A stretch of DNA of 64,000 bases. It comes from an uncultured Flavobacteriaceae bacterium. GTDB lineage: Bacteria > Bacteroidota > Bacteroidia > Flavobacteriales > Flavobacteriaceae. Positions 42,348 through 51,832 of this stretch are shown piece by piece. The DNA is taken from contig CANLXN010000001.1 in the NCBI GenBank assembly GCA_947495135.1, forward strand, positions 496,001 to 560,000. The letters run 5' to 3'. Every line of letters begins with the position of its first letter. Within the stretch, counting starts at the first letter, position 1. Below the pieces are notes generated by a model, which was not told the DNA's origin, did no database searches, and saw nothing but the letters and a program-made list of their open reading frames with translations. A program made the position numbers and the translations under genes.

Positions 42348-43196
42348 CTATAAATTAGTTTTGAATGTGCTAATCTCGTCCTTAAGCGTACTATCTTCAA
42401 TTACTTCTGCTACAGTAATACGGTAGGTTTTTGGTAGGTTGTTGTTCTTAGGAAGCACCGCCAAGTATCGATCCTCGTTGCTCGAGTAGACACTTTTAAA
42501 GATAGGCATTTTATCGCTTAGTTTTTCTGAAATTTCTCTAAACAAATCTTCGTGATGTGTCATGTCGTTACTCGCTAGGTGATGGATGCCACAAACATTT
42601 TTATTTATGATATAATGCATTTGCTGAGCAATCTTATCGGCTGTAGTCACCGTTATAATTAGATTAGGGTAGGTTTCAAAGGGCGTTTCGTGTTTAATAG
42701 CTTGTTGGAGTTCGAAAATACGCGGAGAGTTTACGCCAAGCACAAGTGGCAGGCGTAAAATAGCAAACTGTTCTTCCGGAAGTTGTTTGATCAGTTTTTC
42801 TACTGAAATTTTAAATTTCCCATAATTGCTCTCGGCAACTGGTAAATCGTCTTCATATGATGGAAATTCTCCATTGCCGTCAAAGACATTTACTGTGGAA
42901 AGAAATACGAGTTTGGCGTTGGTGGCAAAACAATACTCAGTTAACAATTGATGCGCTTCATATTGAGCCTTAAAATCGCCCCGAAGAGAAGATATAATCA
43001 CTGCAGGTTGCACTGCATCCAAAATAGCATCAAGGCCACCTTCTTCGACTTTATAGTTGTAAAATACTTGGTTGTCACTAAATAAACCTTCCTGAGAGTA
43101 ATAGGTACCATAAACGTCGTAATAGGAAAGGAGCTCTTTGTAGAGCACATTTCCTATAAAACCCGAAGCACCAAGGATAAGTATTCGTTTGTTCAT
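42348..43196 (-). CDS. NAD(P)-dependent sugar reductase/epimerase of the RmlD-like SDR type
   Basis: A 282-residue extended short-chain dehydrogenase: nucleotide-binding ILGASGFIGNVLYKEL (residues 5-20), a VVIISSLRGDF strand, active-site YGKFKISVEKLI (YxxxK) near residue 125. The arrangement resembles dTDP-4-dehydrorhamnose reductases, but there is no rml cluster nearby, so the substrate is open. It shares a leftward transcript with the pterin dehydratase. Confidence 0.75.
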   Translation of the reverse strand: MNKRILILGASGFIGNVLYKELLSYYDVYGTYYSQEGLFSDNQVFYNYKVEEGGLDAILDAVQPAVIISSLRGDFKAQYEAHQLLTEYCFATNAKLVFLSTVNVFDGNGEFPSYEDDLPVAESNYGKFKISVEKLIKQLPEEQFAILRLPLVLGVNSPRIFELQQAIKHETPFETYPNLIITVTTADKIAQQMHYIINKNVCGIHHLASNDMTHHEDLFREISEKLSDKMPIFKSVYSSNEDRYLAVLPKNNNLPKTYRITVAEVIEDSTLKDEISTFKTNL

Positions 43197-43238
43197 TTGG
43201 GAGCAATTTGATCTCGAACTTACTTTCGGGAAATAGTA

Positions 43239-44321
43239 CTATCCTTTGTAAAAAGGAAGTTTAACAACGGTAGCAGGAACAGCGTTCTTGCGAATCTGAA
43301 CATGAATTTTTGTACCAATATCTTTCATAATAGTAGGAACATAACCTAGGCCAATTCCTTTTCCAAGGGAAGGGGACATGGTACCACTGGTCACTTCACC
43401 AATCTTCTTTCCGTTTCCGTCCACAATATCATAACCCTGACGGGGAATTCCTCTTTCGTCCAATTCAAACGCTACTAGGCGTCTTTGGGGTCCGTGTTCT
43501 TTTTCTTTCTTTAAATTTTCAGCATTGATAAAATCCTTACTGAATTTAGTAATCCAACCCAAACCGGCTTCCAGCGGAGAGGTAGTATCGTTGATATCGT
43601 TTCCGTAGAGACAATACCCCATCTCTAATCGCAGAGTGTCTCTTGCGGCTAGTCCAACAGGTTTAATTCCCCAGTCTGCTCCAGCCTCCATAACCTGGTC
43701 CCAGACCTGTTTTACCTCGCTGTTTTTACAATAAATTTCAAAACCACCACTTCCAGTATATCCAGTAGCGCTTATAATTACATGGTCGATTCCAGCAAAA
43801 TCACTCACTTTAAAAGTGTAGAATTTAATAGCACTTAGATCTTCACTTGTGAGCGATTGCATAGCTTCCACGGCTTTTGGTCCTTGGATAGCGAGTAGTG
43901 AATAATTCTCAGAAATATCCTTCATTTCGGCTCCCATCGAATTGTGTGAACTAATCCAGTTCCAATCCTTTTCAATGTTAGAAGCGTTTACTACTAGCAG
44001 CCATTTTTCGGCCTCCAGTCTGTAAACAATCAGATCATCTACAATACCGCCATCATTGTTTGGAAGACAGCTATATTGCGCTTGTCCGTCTACTAATTTA
44101 GAAGCATCATTACTGGTTACTTTTTGAATAAGCTCCAAGGCGTTTGCGCCTAAGATGAGAAATTCCCCCATATGCGAAACGTCAAAAACACCAACACCAT
44201 TGCGAACGGTTTCATGTTCTGCGTTTACACCTTCATAGGAAACGGGCATATTATAACCGGCAAAAGGGACCATTTTGGCACCAAGTGCTTCGTGAGTAGT
44301 AGAGAGAGCTGTGTTCTTCAT
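43239..44321 (-). CDS. gcvT: Aminomethyltransferase (glycine cleavage T protein)
   Basis: A 360-residue folate-dependent T protein, transferring the aminomethyl carbon of glycine from H protein to tetrahydrofolate. Features: [31 protein letters not shown] (catalytic-loop Asp), [62 protein letters not shown]. Complete. gcvH and gcvP are not in the window, so the system is dispersed. A TAAATTTG promoter box lies at 44347-44354. Confidence 0.96.
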   Translation of the reverse strand: MKNTALSTTHEALGAKMVPFAGYNMPVSYEGVNAEHETVRNGVGVFDVSHMGEFLILGANALELIQKVTSNDASKLVDGQAQYSCLPNNDGGIVDDLIVYRLEAEKWLLVVNASNIEKDWNWISSHNSMGAEMKDISENYSLLAIQGPKAVEAMQSLTSEDLSAIKFYTFKVSDFAGIDHVIISATGYTGSGGFEIYCKNSEVKQVWDQVMEAGADWGIKPVGLAARDTLRLEMGYCLYGNDINDTTSPLEAGLGWITKFSKDFINAENLKKEKEHGPQRRLVAFELDERGIPRQGYDIVDGNGKKIGEVTSGTMSPSLGKGIGLGYVPTIMKDIGTKIHVQIRKNAVPATVVKLPFYKG

Positions 44322-44346
44322 CTTGGTATTTTCTTAAGTTGGATTG

Positions 44347-44354
44347 CAAATTTA
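44347..44354 (-). promoter_or_regulatory. Promoter box of gcvT
   Basis: Leftward TAAATTTG matches TAnnTTTG, 25 bases before the start codon. No glycine riboswitch is recognisable in the short leader. Confidence 0.5.
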
Positions 44355-44489
44355 TTGATTATGTAGTTCCTAACGTAGCTTTTGAATGAATGTTTTTAAC
44401 AAGTTCTTTTTATCCTTACAATTGACCACTTATGTGAGTAGGGATTCCTGTTTATATGAATTATATTTACACATTATAAAATCGACCCA

Positions 44490-44873
44490 ATGAAACTTTT
44501 TGCTAAATGCACGAACTGCACAGCTGAAATAGATTTCAGATCCAACGCACATACTCGAGTCGAATTTGCCATGAATGAAGGAGAAGAAAAAAAACTACAA
44601 TGTTCTATTTGTGGGGCAGCATCTTTAATTTCTGTGGATAAAATGTACGCAAAGAGTTCTAAAATAGCACAGTTGGTTGCAGGAAGCGCATTTATAGTTG
44701 GTACACTCATATCTATTTATGTTGCTGTCTGGGGAATATCAGCTTCGCGTAATCACTACGCAGTTTTGGTTTTTGGAGGCTTTTTGCTTATTCCAGTATT
44801 CGCCTATATTACCCTAACTAAACAGGATGAACGAAGAGTTAGTGATTTTAACAGGACAAAACTGAAAAAATAG
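44490..44873 (+). CDS. Zinc-ribbon membrane protein, unknown function
   Basis: A 127-residue protein. Residues 7-10 (CTNC) and 38-41 (CSIC) are two CxxC knuckles expected to bind zinc, followed by two membrane segments (about 60-82, LVAGSAFIVGTLISIYVAVWGI, and 88-108) and a basic tail. It lies just before nnrD with 46 bases between. No family is recognised. Confidence 0.65.
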   Translation: MKLFAKCTNCTAEIDFRSNAHTRVEFAMNEGEEKKLQCSICGAASLISVDKMYAKSSKIAQLVAGSAFIVGTLISIYVAVWGISASRNHYAVLVFGGFLLIPVFAYITLTKQDERRVSDFNRTKLKK

Positions 44874-44919
44874 ACGAGTCTGAAAATAAAAGGAATTCAA
44901 CCAAATTAGAAATTTAAAC

Positions 44920-46458
44920 ATGAACATATATTCCTCAGCACAGTTTTACGAAGCGGATAAGATAACCACCGAAAAACAAAATATTTCCTCTATTGACTTA
45001 ATGGAGCGCGCAGCAACTCAAATTTTCAATTGGTTGCATCAACGAATGCAGGGCGCGCAGGTTCCTATTCATATTTTCTGCGGAATAGGAAACAATGGAG
45101 GAGATGGATTAGCCTTAGGCCGTTTGTTAATTGAAAAGGGTTATAACGTGAATCTATATATCGCTAATTTCAAAGACAAACGTTCTAAATGCTTTTTGAT
45201 CAATTACGATAGAGTAAAAAATGTAACGAAGAAATGGCCAGTACTAATGTCTAGTGAAGCGGATTTTCCGGTGATGCAGCCTGAAGATATTATTGTAGAT
45301 GCTTTGTTTGGAATTGGATTAAACCGTGCTCCTGAAGGATGGGTAAAAAAATTAATTCAGCATATTAATGCCCAAAGGTCCTTCAAGTTAGCAGTGGATA
45401 TTCCAAGTGGCTTGAGTGCAGATAGTCCTTTACTGGATGAAGAGGCGATAGTGAAAGCAAATCATACACTTACTTTTCAGGCTCCTAAATTGTCCTTTTT
45501 CCTGCCTTCAACAGGGAGATTTGTACCCTATTTTGAAGCGTTAGATATTGGTTTAGATCCTGAGTTTTTAATGAAAACCAAGCCACTGGCTAGGACAGTT
45601 CTGAAACCACAAGCCCAAACCTTTTATAAGCAGCGAGAAAAGTATGCGCACAAAGGAACATTTGGGCACTCGTTGATGGTAGGTGGAAGCAAAGGTAAAA
45701 TGGGCGCAGTGGTATTGGCTACCAAGGGAGCGCTTCACAGTGGTTGCGGATTGGCAACGGCCTTGGTTCCAGAAAGGGGTCTAGATATTTTACAAACCAC
45801 GGTCCCAGAGGCCATGGTCGTTACAAGTGCGGGTGTTGATTTCATTTCTGATGTGACGTTTGATTTCGAGCCAACTGTAATTGCTGTAGGACCAGGAATG
45901 GGACAAAGCGATGACGCACTTAAAGCTTTAAAGCAGTTGCTTACAAAAGCAAAAAGACCAATGGTGATTGATGCCGATGCCATTAATCTATTGGCGAAAA
46001 ACAAAACACTTTTAAAGAAGGTGCCCAAACAATCTATTTTCACTCCGCATCACGGAGAGTTAGAACGGTTGGTAGGAACATGGAAAGATGATTTTGATAA
46101 ACTTCAGAAAACCAAAGCATTTGCGATTAAATACGAAGTGATAGTAGTATTAAAGGGGGCAAATTCGATGGTCGTTTTTGGAGACGAAATATTTATAAAC
46201 ACTACGGGTAATCCGGGAATGGCAACGGCCGGAAGTGGAGATGTCTTAACCGGTGTGATAACTGGTTTACTAGCCCAGGGATACGATGTGCCCGTTGCTG
46301 CTATGTTTGGAACTTATCTTCACGGTAGTGCAGGAAACATAGCTTCTCAAGAAACCGGTTTTGAAGCACTGTTGGCGGGAGATATTGTCGATTATATAGG
46401 AAAGGCTTTTATTGAACTTTTCCAACAAGACCCACCACCACAGCAACAAGAAAATTAG
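44920..46458 (+). CDS. nnr: Bifunctional NAD(P)H-hydrate epimerase / ADP-dependent dehydratase
   Basis: A 512-residue repair enzyme. Residues 1 to about 215 are the YjeF_N epimerase (FCGIGNNGGDGLALGRLL, VDALFGIGLNR, AVDIPSGLSAD) and about 225-500 the ribokinase-like dehydratase (GGSKGKMGAVVLATKGALHSGCGLAT, VIDADAINLLA, FTPHHGELERL, ATAGSGDVLTG). It restores NADH and NADPH damaged by hydration. Both domains are complete. The gene ends at a strong terminator shared with the convergent TlpA gene. Confidence 0.95.
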   Translation: MNIYSSAQFYEADKITTEKQNISSIDLMERAATQIFNWLHQRMQGAQVPIHIFCGIGNNGGDGLALGRLLIEKGYNVNLYIANFKDKRSKCFLINYDRVKNVTKKWPVLMSSEADFPVMQPEDIIVDALFGIGLNRAPEGWVKKLIQHINAQRSFKLAVDIPSGLSADSPLLDEEAIVKANHTLTFQAPKLSFFLPSTGRFVPYFEALDIGLDPEFLMKTKPLARTVLKPQAQTFYKQREKYAHKGTFGHSLMVGGSKGKMGAVVLATKGALHSGCGLATALVPERGLDILQTTVPEAMVVTSAGVDFISDVTFDFEPTVIAVGPGMGQSDDALKALKQLLTKAKRPMVIDADAINLLAKNKTLLKKVPKQSIFTPHHGELERLVGTWKDDFDKLQKTKAFAIKYEVIVVLKGANSMVVFGDEIFINTTGNPGMATAGSGDVLTGVITGLLAQGYDVPVAAMFGTYLHGSAGNIASQETGFEALLAGDIVDYIGKAFIELFQQDPPPQQQEN

Positions 46459-46500
46459 TAGCCGAACTATAGTTTTATCTTTCAAAACGAAAAGACATAA

Positions 46501-46528
46501 AAAAAACCGCCATCTTGGCGGTTTTTTT
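46501..46528. terminator. Bidirectional terminator
   Basis: A perfect stem AAAAAACCGCCA (46501-46512) with TGGCGGTTTTTT (46516-46527) around a three-base loop lies between two convergent genes and has A and T runs in both directions. Confidence 0.92.
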
Positions 46529-46533
46529 TATTT

Positions 46534-47580
46534 TTAAAGAAGCTCTTTATCAAGCATAGCCCTTAGCTTTGGATCGGATGGGCGAGGAGCGTCTGGTGTA
46601 ACAACATTTCCTTTTGGATCAATCAAGATAAACCTTGGAATCCCATTTATGAAATAGTCTTTTACAAATTGAGACTTCCAGCTGTTGTCCGCATATAGCT
46701 GTACACCTCCTAATGATTTGTCGTTCACCATATCCTTCCATTTCGGATGATCTTTTAGTTCGTCTACAGAAACACTGACAAATTCAATATTTTTATCGTG
46801 GTAATCTGTCTCTACTTTTTTGAGAGATGGAATCTCCGCCTTACATGGAGCGCACCAGGTAGCCCAAACATCCACGTATACATATTTTCCTTTAAGATCG
46901 GTGAGACTGGTTAAACCACCCGCGTAGTTCTCGTAATTCTCGAAAACTGGAGATTTGGCGCCTTTTGGCAATGCATTGCGCAGCGTGATTATATCGGCCA
47001 AGTAATTTTTTTCACCTTTAATATCTGCGGCGAGCCCTTTTCGCGCATTGTCTATTACTTCTGGATCCACGTTAGATTTAGAGTCGATGAACTGGTTCAT
47101 AGACGCTTCTATTTCATTAAACTTGGTATCCAACTCAGCAATGGTCATGCCTTCTGTGTTAATATCGAACAAGTCTAGTTCAAATCTAATTTTGTCCGCT
47201 AAAAAGTTACTATTTTCAGCTCCCTCTCCGGTATAGCTTATGGACTTATCAAATTGTTCTGTATCCAGCGTCATGTTTAGGTTATAACCATTTTTAAGAT
47301 ACAATCTCGAGTACTCACCTCCGTCGAACAGAACGAAGAATCCAGGAGACACGTCGAGGGTATCACTAAAGCTACCATCTTCCTTTACCTCTATGCGCTT
47401 GGCATATCCTTTTGCACGAATGGAAATGGAATCACTATTCATATTAGTGATCTTTCCAGAAAAGGTGACATATTCATTTTTGATTTCAGTTTCAGTTTCA
47501 GTTTTAGTTTCGGTTTTATCCTTATTTCCGCAGCTGAAAAGCACGCCTGCAATGGCCAAACCAAGTACTAGTTTTTTCAT
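46534..47580 (-). CDS. TlpA-family thioredoxin-like lipoprotein with DUF4369-type N-terminal domain
   Basis: A 348-residue protein with lipoprotein signal (LAIAGVLFSCGN, lipidated Cys near 17), an N-terminal beta domain of the DUF4369 type (VTFSGKITNMNSDSISIRAKG, LYLKNGYNLNMTLD), a helical middle, and a C-terminal thioredoxin domain with the redox motif WATWCAPCKAEIPSLKK. It probably reduces disulfides in the periplasm. ATG 47580 is preferred over one five codons upstream because it starts at the signal peptide. A Thr/Glu/Lys repeat after the Cys acts as a linker. Confidence 0.87.
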   Translation of the reverse strand: MKKLVLGLAIAGVLFSCGNKDKTETKTETETEIKNEYVTFSGKITNMNSDSISIRAKGYAKRIEVKEDGSFSDTLDVSPGFFVLFDGGEYSRLYLKNGYNLNMTLDTEQFDKSISYTGEGAENSNFLADKIRFELDLFDINTEGMTIAELDTKFNEIEASMNQFIDSKSNVDPEVIDNARKGLAADIKGEKNYLADIITLRNALPKGAKSPVFENYENYAGGLTSLTDLKGKYVYVDVWATWCAPCKAEIPSLKKVETDYHDKNIEFVSVSVDELKDHPKWKDMVNDKSLGGVQLYADNSWKSQFVKDYFINGIPRFILIDPKGNVVTPDAPRPSDPKLRAMLDKELL

Positions 47581-47662
47581 ATTTTTAAGTTTCATTCCAG
47601 CTAAAATAAAAGGAATCGAAGTACAAAACGAAAATTTGTAAAAACCTTAACAAGAAAGAATG

Positions 47663-47670
47663 TATTTTTG
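47663..47670 (+). promoter_or_regulatory. Promoter box of hutH
   Basis: TATTTTTG, a full TAnnTTTG match, 18 bases before ATG 47689. A TTTG occurs at 47635-47638, spaced 24 bases, longer than usual. A TTG at 47668 inside this box opens the frame earlier and is therefore rejected as a start. Confidence 0.55.
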
Positions 47671-47688
47671 TGTTCAAACAGCCATACT

Positions 47689-49200
47689 ATGCATACAGTT
47701 CATTATGTGAGCAGTGAAATTCTTTCGCTGGAGACCATAAAAAAAATAGTTGAAAACGACCAACAGTTAGCCCTTTCTGAAGAGGCGACTCTCAATATTA
47801 CTAAATCATATCAATACCTTAAGAATAAAATTAAAGACAACGATCGTCCTATTTACGGAATTAACACTGGTTTTGGATCCTTGTATAACGTGAAAATATC
47901 TACCGAAAACCTGTCTAAACTTCAGGAAAACTTAGTGATGTCGCATGCTTGCGGCACCGGCGATTTAGTTCCCATGCCTATTGTGAAACTCATGCTGCTT
48001 TTAAAAATACAGTCTTTGAGTTATGGATATAGTGGAGTGCAACTTCAAACAGTAGAACGACTCATCGATTTTTACAATAATGATATTCTTCCTGTGGTTT
48101 ATACCCAAGGGAGTTTAGGAGCTTCAGGCGATTTAGCTCCCTTAGCACATCTTTCACTCCCGTTATTGGGTAGAGGAGAGGTTCATACTGAAAAGGGGAT
48201 TGTTTCTTCGGAAAAGGTGCTTAAAAAACATAATTGGGAGCCCATTGCACTTCAGGCGAAGGAAGGATTGGCGCTGCTTAACGGAACCCAATTCATGAGT
48301 GCTTATGGGGTTCACTGCTTGCTGAAAAGTTACAAGCTATCGTATTTGGCAGACTTAATTGGCTCGGTTTCCATAGATGCGTTCGATTGCAATATGAGTC
48401 CGTTTAACGAATTGGTACACATGGTACGTCCGCATAGAGGACAGGTAAAAACGGCACAGCAAATACTTTCGTTTTTAGAAGGAAGTAAAATGGGAGATTC
48501 TGAAAATAAAAAAGTACAGGACCCATATTCCTTTAGATGTATTCCTCAGGTGCATGGGGCCACAAAGGATACCTTGCATTTCGTAAATAGAACATTTAAG
48601 ACTGAAATCAACTCGGTAACCGATAACCCGAATATCTTTATGGATACCGATCAGATTATCTCCGGTGGAAACTTTCACGGACAACCCTTAGCGCTGGGAC
48701 TTGATTATCTAGGAATAGCAATGGCTGAGTTGGGGAATATTTCAGAAAGAAGAACCTTTCAGCTAGTTTCAGGACTTAGAGATCTTCCGCAGTTTCTAGT
48801 AAATAATCCGGGATTAAATAGCGGATTTATGATACCACAATATACCGCTGCGAGTATAGTGAGTGCTAATAAGCAATTGGCAACACCAGCTTCAGTAGAT
48901 TCGATTGTTTCTTCCAATGGACAAGAGGATCATGTGAGTATGGGAGCCAATGCGGCGACTCAATGCTTTCAAATTCTGAATAACGTAGAAACTATTCTTG
49001 CAATTGAGCTGATGAATGCTTCTCAGGCTATGGTTTTTAGAGATCCTAAAAAGTCGTCACCATTTGTGGAGTCATTTTTAAAAACCTATAGAGAAGTGGT
49101 TTCTTTTGTCGATGAGGATCGTTTGCTCGCTACAGATATTCATAATTCGATTAGTTTCTTAAAAAGTTTTTCTGTGGAAAGTGAATTGCTGCTGGGCTAG
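47689..49200 (+). CDS. hutH: Histidine ammonia-lyase
   Basis: A 503-residue lyase that removes ammonia from histidine to give urocanate, the first step of histidine breakdown. The self-forming MIO cofactor comes from Ala145-Ser146-Gly147 in GSLGASGDLAPLAHLSLP; NGTQFMSAYG, DNPNIF and the QEDHVSMGANAA segment are also diagnostic. Length is normal. The other hut genes are not adjacent, so this organism has a dispersed pathway or uses the gene alone. No regulatory gene is next to it. Confidence 0.95.
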   Translation: MHTVHYVSSEILSLETIKKIVENDQQLALSEEATLNITKSYQYLKNKIKDNDRPIYGINTGFGSLYNVKISTENLSKLQENLVMSHACGTGDLVPMPIVKLMLLLKIQSLSYGYSGVQLQTVERLIDFYNNDILPVVYTQGSLGASGDLAPLAHLSLPLLGRGEVHTEKGIVSSEKVLKKHNWEPIALQAKEGLALLNGTQFMSAYGVHCLLKSYKLSYLADLIGSVSIDAFDCNMSPFNELVHMVRPHRGQVKTAQQILSFLEGSKMGDSENKKVQDPYSFRCIPQVHGATKDTLHFVNRTFKTEINSVTDNPNIFMDTDQIISGGNFHGQPLALGLDYLGIAMAELGNISERRTFQLVSGLRDLPQFLVNNPGLNSGFMIPQYTAASIVSANKQLATPASVDSIVSSNGQEDHVSMGANAATQCFQILNNVETILAIELMNASQAMVFRDPKKSSPFVESFLKTYREVVSFVDEDRLLATDIHNSISFLKSFSVESELLLG

Positions 49201-49333
49201 TTTTCAGTTTTTGCATCATAGAGAGCAGTGGCGAAGGGCTTTGGTTGATTCGAAAAAACACAATCAAATTTTTAATTATGGAAATTAGTGTATCTTCATA
49301 TGCCCCATACTAAATTCAAATCGACTCTTTTAG

Positions 49334-50227
49334 ATGAAAAATATAAGCTTGTTTAGTCTGATATTACTGTTGAGTTTTGGTGCTGCAAAGTCCCAAGATT
49401 ACACTCCTCTTTTGGATACTGTAAACCAATGGCATGTTACGTATTGTTATTTTGGTTGCAATACAGATGTATATTATACCGATGGAGATACCATAGTCAA
49501 TGGAAAAAACCATAAGATTTTGGACGGATATCATTATATTTCTAGAACACTACTGTTAAGGGAAGAAGTGGAAGATAAGAAAGTCTACTTTACTCGAATT
49601 GTAAGCCCAACGGAGATTTTGGAATATTTAATTTACGATTTTTCGAAACAGGAGGGAGATACCTTGCAAATGATGAATCCGTTGAGCCCTTTTCCAGAAG
49701 ATGGAGGTTATTTTTTATTAGATTCCATCGTAAATAGGCAATTGGTAGATGGAGAAGAGTACAGGCATTATTATTTTACACCAACTGTTTCCAACACTAT
49801 TAGCAGCAATAATGCCGTTTGGGTTGAGGGATTAGGATCCTTATCTATTATTAACGCACCTGGTGGTGATCCAGATATTAACGGTGTTGGCCATGTGAGT
49901 TGTTTCTTTAAAAATGACGACCTTTTTTACACTAATTTAGACTCTATTACTGGTTGTGAGCCAGTATTGCATGTGGGGGACGTAAAACGCCCTCTAACAG
50001 CAGTTTTTGCCGTCTACGATAATGAGGAACTTATAACATTACACAATACTTCGGCAGTACAAGAAATTACACTTTATAGTCTAACAGGTAAGTTTATAGA
50101 TTCTAAAATCTATCACAATAAAGAACAGATTGAATTGTCGGTTAAAAACTTAAGATCGGGAATTTACCTTCTCCATATGACCAATACCAAAGGCGCAAAA
50201 AGATTACTTAGGGTCTATATTAAATAA
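49334..50227 (+). CDS. Secreted protein with T9SS sorting domain, unknown
   Basis: A 297-residue protein: signal peptide MKNISLFSLILLLSFGAAKS, a beta-rich domain with cysteines (VTYCYFGCNTDVYYTDGDTIVNGK, later GHVSCFFKND and SITGCEP), and a C-terminal type A-like sorting domain (LYSLTGKFIDS ... LLRVYIK). The N-terminal half resembles other flavobacterial secreted proteins with a TxxDGDTIVNGKxHK start, whose function is unknown. Confidence 0.75.
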   Translation: MKNISLFSLILLLSFGAAKSQDYTPLLDTVNQWHVTYCYFGCNTDVYYTDGDTIVNGKNHKILDGYHYISRTLLLREEVEDKKVYFTRIVSPTEILEYLIYDFSKQEGDTLQMMNPLSPFPEDGGYFLLDSIVNRQLVDGEEYRHYYFTPTVSNTISSNNAVWVEGLGSLSIINAPGGDPDINGVGHVSCFFKNDDLFYTNLDSITGCEPVLHVGDVKRPLTAVFAVYDNEELITLHNTSAVQEITLYSLTGKFIDSKIYHNKEQIELSVKNLRSGIYLLHMTNTKGAKRLLRVYIK

Positions 50228-50309
50228 TGACTTATAAGCAAATAACATAACCGCGATACGATTCATCTTAATAACTTTAAACTATTACATGCGAGATAAG
50301 CGAACAAAT

Positions 50310-51158
50310 ATGAAAGTAATTAATATAATTGCTTTTTTTCTACCGCTCCTAATACTGTCTTCTTGTAAGACATTAAACTCGGATGTAACTTACGAGCAAA
50401 TGCTGGAATCTGCTTCTCGAGAGTCACGGTCGTTAAGAAGCACTCCAGATTTTAGGAAATGTAATCCAAAAATACATACGCAATTTGGAGATGTTAGACT
50501 TAATTGTAATCTATGGGGCTACAAAAAATTAAAAAAAGGACAGCCCTATAATTTATGTGTATACAAGAAGGGTGATTTTTGGGGATGGGATTGGCAGCTG
50601 CCAAATAATGCGCAAGGAGTAATTGGTTACCCTGCCTTGCTAGTGGGGAGGAGTCCTTGGTCTCCTAAACGAAAAAAAATTGGTGGTTTCCCTAGGTTAG
50701 TGTCTAATGTATCTACTCTTTCGGTGTCTTACGATGTAGAGACTTATGTGAAGCATAAGAAATACAATCTAGCTTTCGACATATGGCTTTTAGATGAAGA
50801 GTTTGGGGAGAAGAAAAATATTCGGACTGAAATTATGATTTGGGAAGACTATTTTGATTTTACTTCTTATGGAAAGGTAGGAGCTGTCCTTGAAACACCT
50901 TTTGGAGAATACAAAATGCATCTAGGATATTTAACCAATCCAAAATATGATCAAGATTGGAATTATATTGCTTTTGTGAGAACCGAGCCCAGAACGAGCG
51001 GGTCGGTTGATATAGCTTATCTCTTGAATTACCTTCTGGATAGAAATCTCATCTCGAAAGAGCATTATATGTCGTCATTCGAATTTGGAAATGAAATAGG
51101 AAATTCTAGTGGGACTACGCTCGTCAGAAAATTTGAATGGGAGCTAAACGAAATGTGA
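50310..51158 (+). CDS. Lipoprotein of unknown function
   Basis: A 282-residue lipoprotein with signal peptide and lipobox LILSSCKT (lipidated Cys near 19). The mature part is beta-rich with many Trp, Tyr and Lys residues (GDFWGWDWQLPNNAQG, FDIWLLDEEFGEKKN, IMIWEDYFDF), a pattern that recalls glycoside-binding or GH12-like beta-sandwich proteins, but I cannot name a family. ATG 50310 is chosen over 50289 since it starts the signal peptide. It converges on the short gene at 51171-51329 with 12 bases between. Confidence 0.65.
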   Translation: MKVINIIAFFLPLLILSSCKTLNSDVTYEQMLESASRESRSLRSTPDFRKCNPKIHTQFGDVRLNCNLWGYKKLKKGQPYNLCVYKKGDFWGWDWQLPNNAQGVIGYPALLVGRSPWSPKRKKIGGFPRLVSNVSTLSVSYDVETYVKHKKYNLAFDIWLLDEEFGEKKNIRTEIMIWEDYFDFTSYGKVGAVLETPFGEYKMHLGYLTNPKYDQDWNYIAFVRTEPRTSGSVDIAYLLNYLLDRNLISKEHYMSSFEFGNEIGNSSGTTLVRKFEWELNEM

Positions 51159-51170
51159 TGAAAGCGATCA

Positions 51171-51329
51171 TTACTGTATTAGCTGGTTCAATAAATGCAC
51201 ATAATTGCTGACATTTTCTGGAGAAAGAGGTTTGGTTAATACCGGATCCTTTTCAACTTTTTCCTTTGTGGCAGTGAATTCCACTTCGATTCTGAGTTTG
51301 AGAGGTTGTTGTTCGGATGAATTAATCAC
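51171..51329 (-). CDS. Short GTG-start gene downstream of STAS-like paralogue C
   Basis: A leftward frame of 52 codons from GTG 51329 to TAA 51171. It begins MINSSEQQPLKLRIEVEF and ends SNYVHLLNQLIQ; charged, with predicted strand then helix, no signal or membrane part. The GTG lies inside the end of the upstream gene (51322-51705), overlapping by eight bases, as for coupled genes. An alternative TTG three codons upstream is possible; the frame is closed just before it. Residue composition and the exact fit between two stops support a real gene, but no ATG is available and no homologue is known to me. Confidence 0.5.
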   Translation of the reverse strand: MINSSEQQPLKLRIEVEFTATKEKVEKDPVLTKPLSPENVSNYVHLLNQLIQ

Positions 51330-51705
51330 TTTGTTCAAGAATTAACTTATGTGCCCAAGCAACCGCATCACTTAAGGTGTCAAATACTTCAAAAGGTTTA
51401 CCGTAGAAATTGCCTTCAAAGAGGGCGTTATTTTTCACCATATCCTTTTTCGCGATTACAGCCATTCCTAAAATGTTAAAAATCTTTGAAGTTGCTAAAT
51501 ACGTAAGAGGATCTACAGAATAAGAGTTAATTCTATTGGAAATATAGACTACCGGCTTGTTCATAAAGTGGTTATCGATAATTTCCTTCAGCATTTTGTT
51601 ATGCTCTGGTGTAACCGTAACTCCACTTCGTATTTGATTAATTAAAAACTCATCAAACACAAACGTTTCGGCACACTCCAAGTCGTAGTAATGAAACATG
51701 CTCAT
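51322..51705 (-). CDS. STAS/SpoIIAA-like protein, paralogue C
   Basis: A 127-residue soluble protein of the same family as 28955-29341 and 29744-30145: KPVVYISNRINSYSVDP, NILGMAVIAK, FEGNFYGKPFEVFDTLSDAVAWAHKLI. Relative to the others the DR is NR. It lies 20 kb away from the rnpB pair and is followed by an overlapping 52-codon frame. Function unknown. Confidence 0.65.
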   Translation of the reverse strand: MSMFHYYDLECAETFVFDEFLINQIRSGVTVTPEHNKMLKEIIDNHFMNKPVVYISNRINSYSVDPLTYLATSKIFNILGMAVIAKKDMVKNNALFEGNFYGKPFEVFDTLSDAVAWAHKLILEQSD

Positions 51706-51767
51706 AGTTTAAAAGAATTGGCAGATGAATAACTAGTGATATTTGTTACAACAAGATAGCAAAAAGA

Positions 51768-51792
51768 GAGGGATGCTCAAAGAGCATCCCTC
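51768..51792 (-). terminator. Terminator of clpC
   Basis: A perfect 11-bp stem, GAGGGATGCTC (51768-51778) with GAGCATCCCTC (51782-51792). On the leftward strand TCTTTTTGC follows, a modest T run. It lies 40 bases past the clpC stop. Confidence 0.75.
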
Positions 51793-51832
51793 ATTATTAA
51801 TTAGTATTATTAAAAGCTAGAGAACTACAGGA

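Noticed and set aside
42317-42400. 28-codon N-terminal extension of the pterin dehydratase
   Set aside because: It overlaps the end of the upstream SDR gene, and the family begins at the internal ATG.
47668-47688. Earlier TTG start of hutH
   Set aside because: The TTG is part of a perfect TATTTTTG promoter box, so it cannot be in the message.
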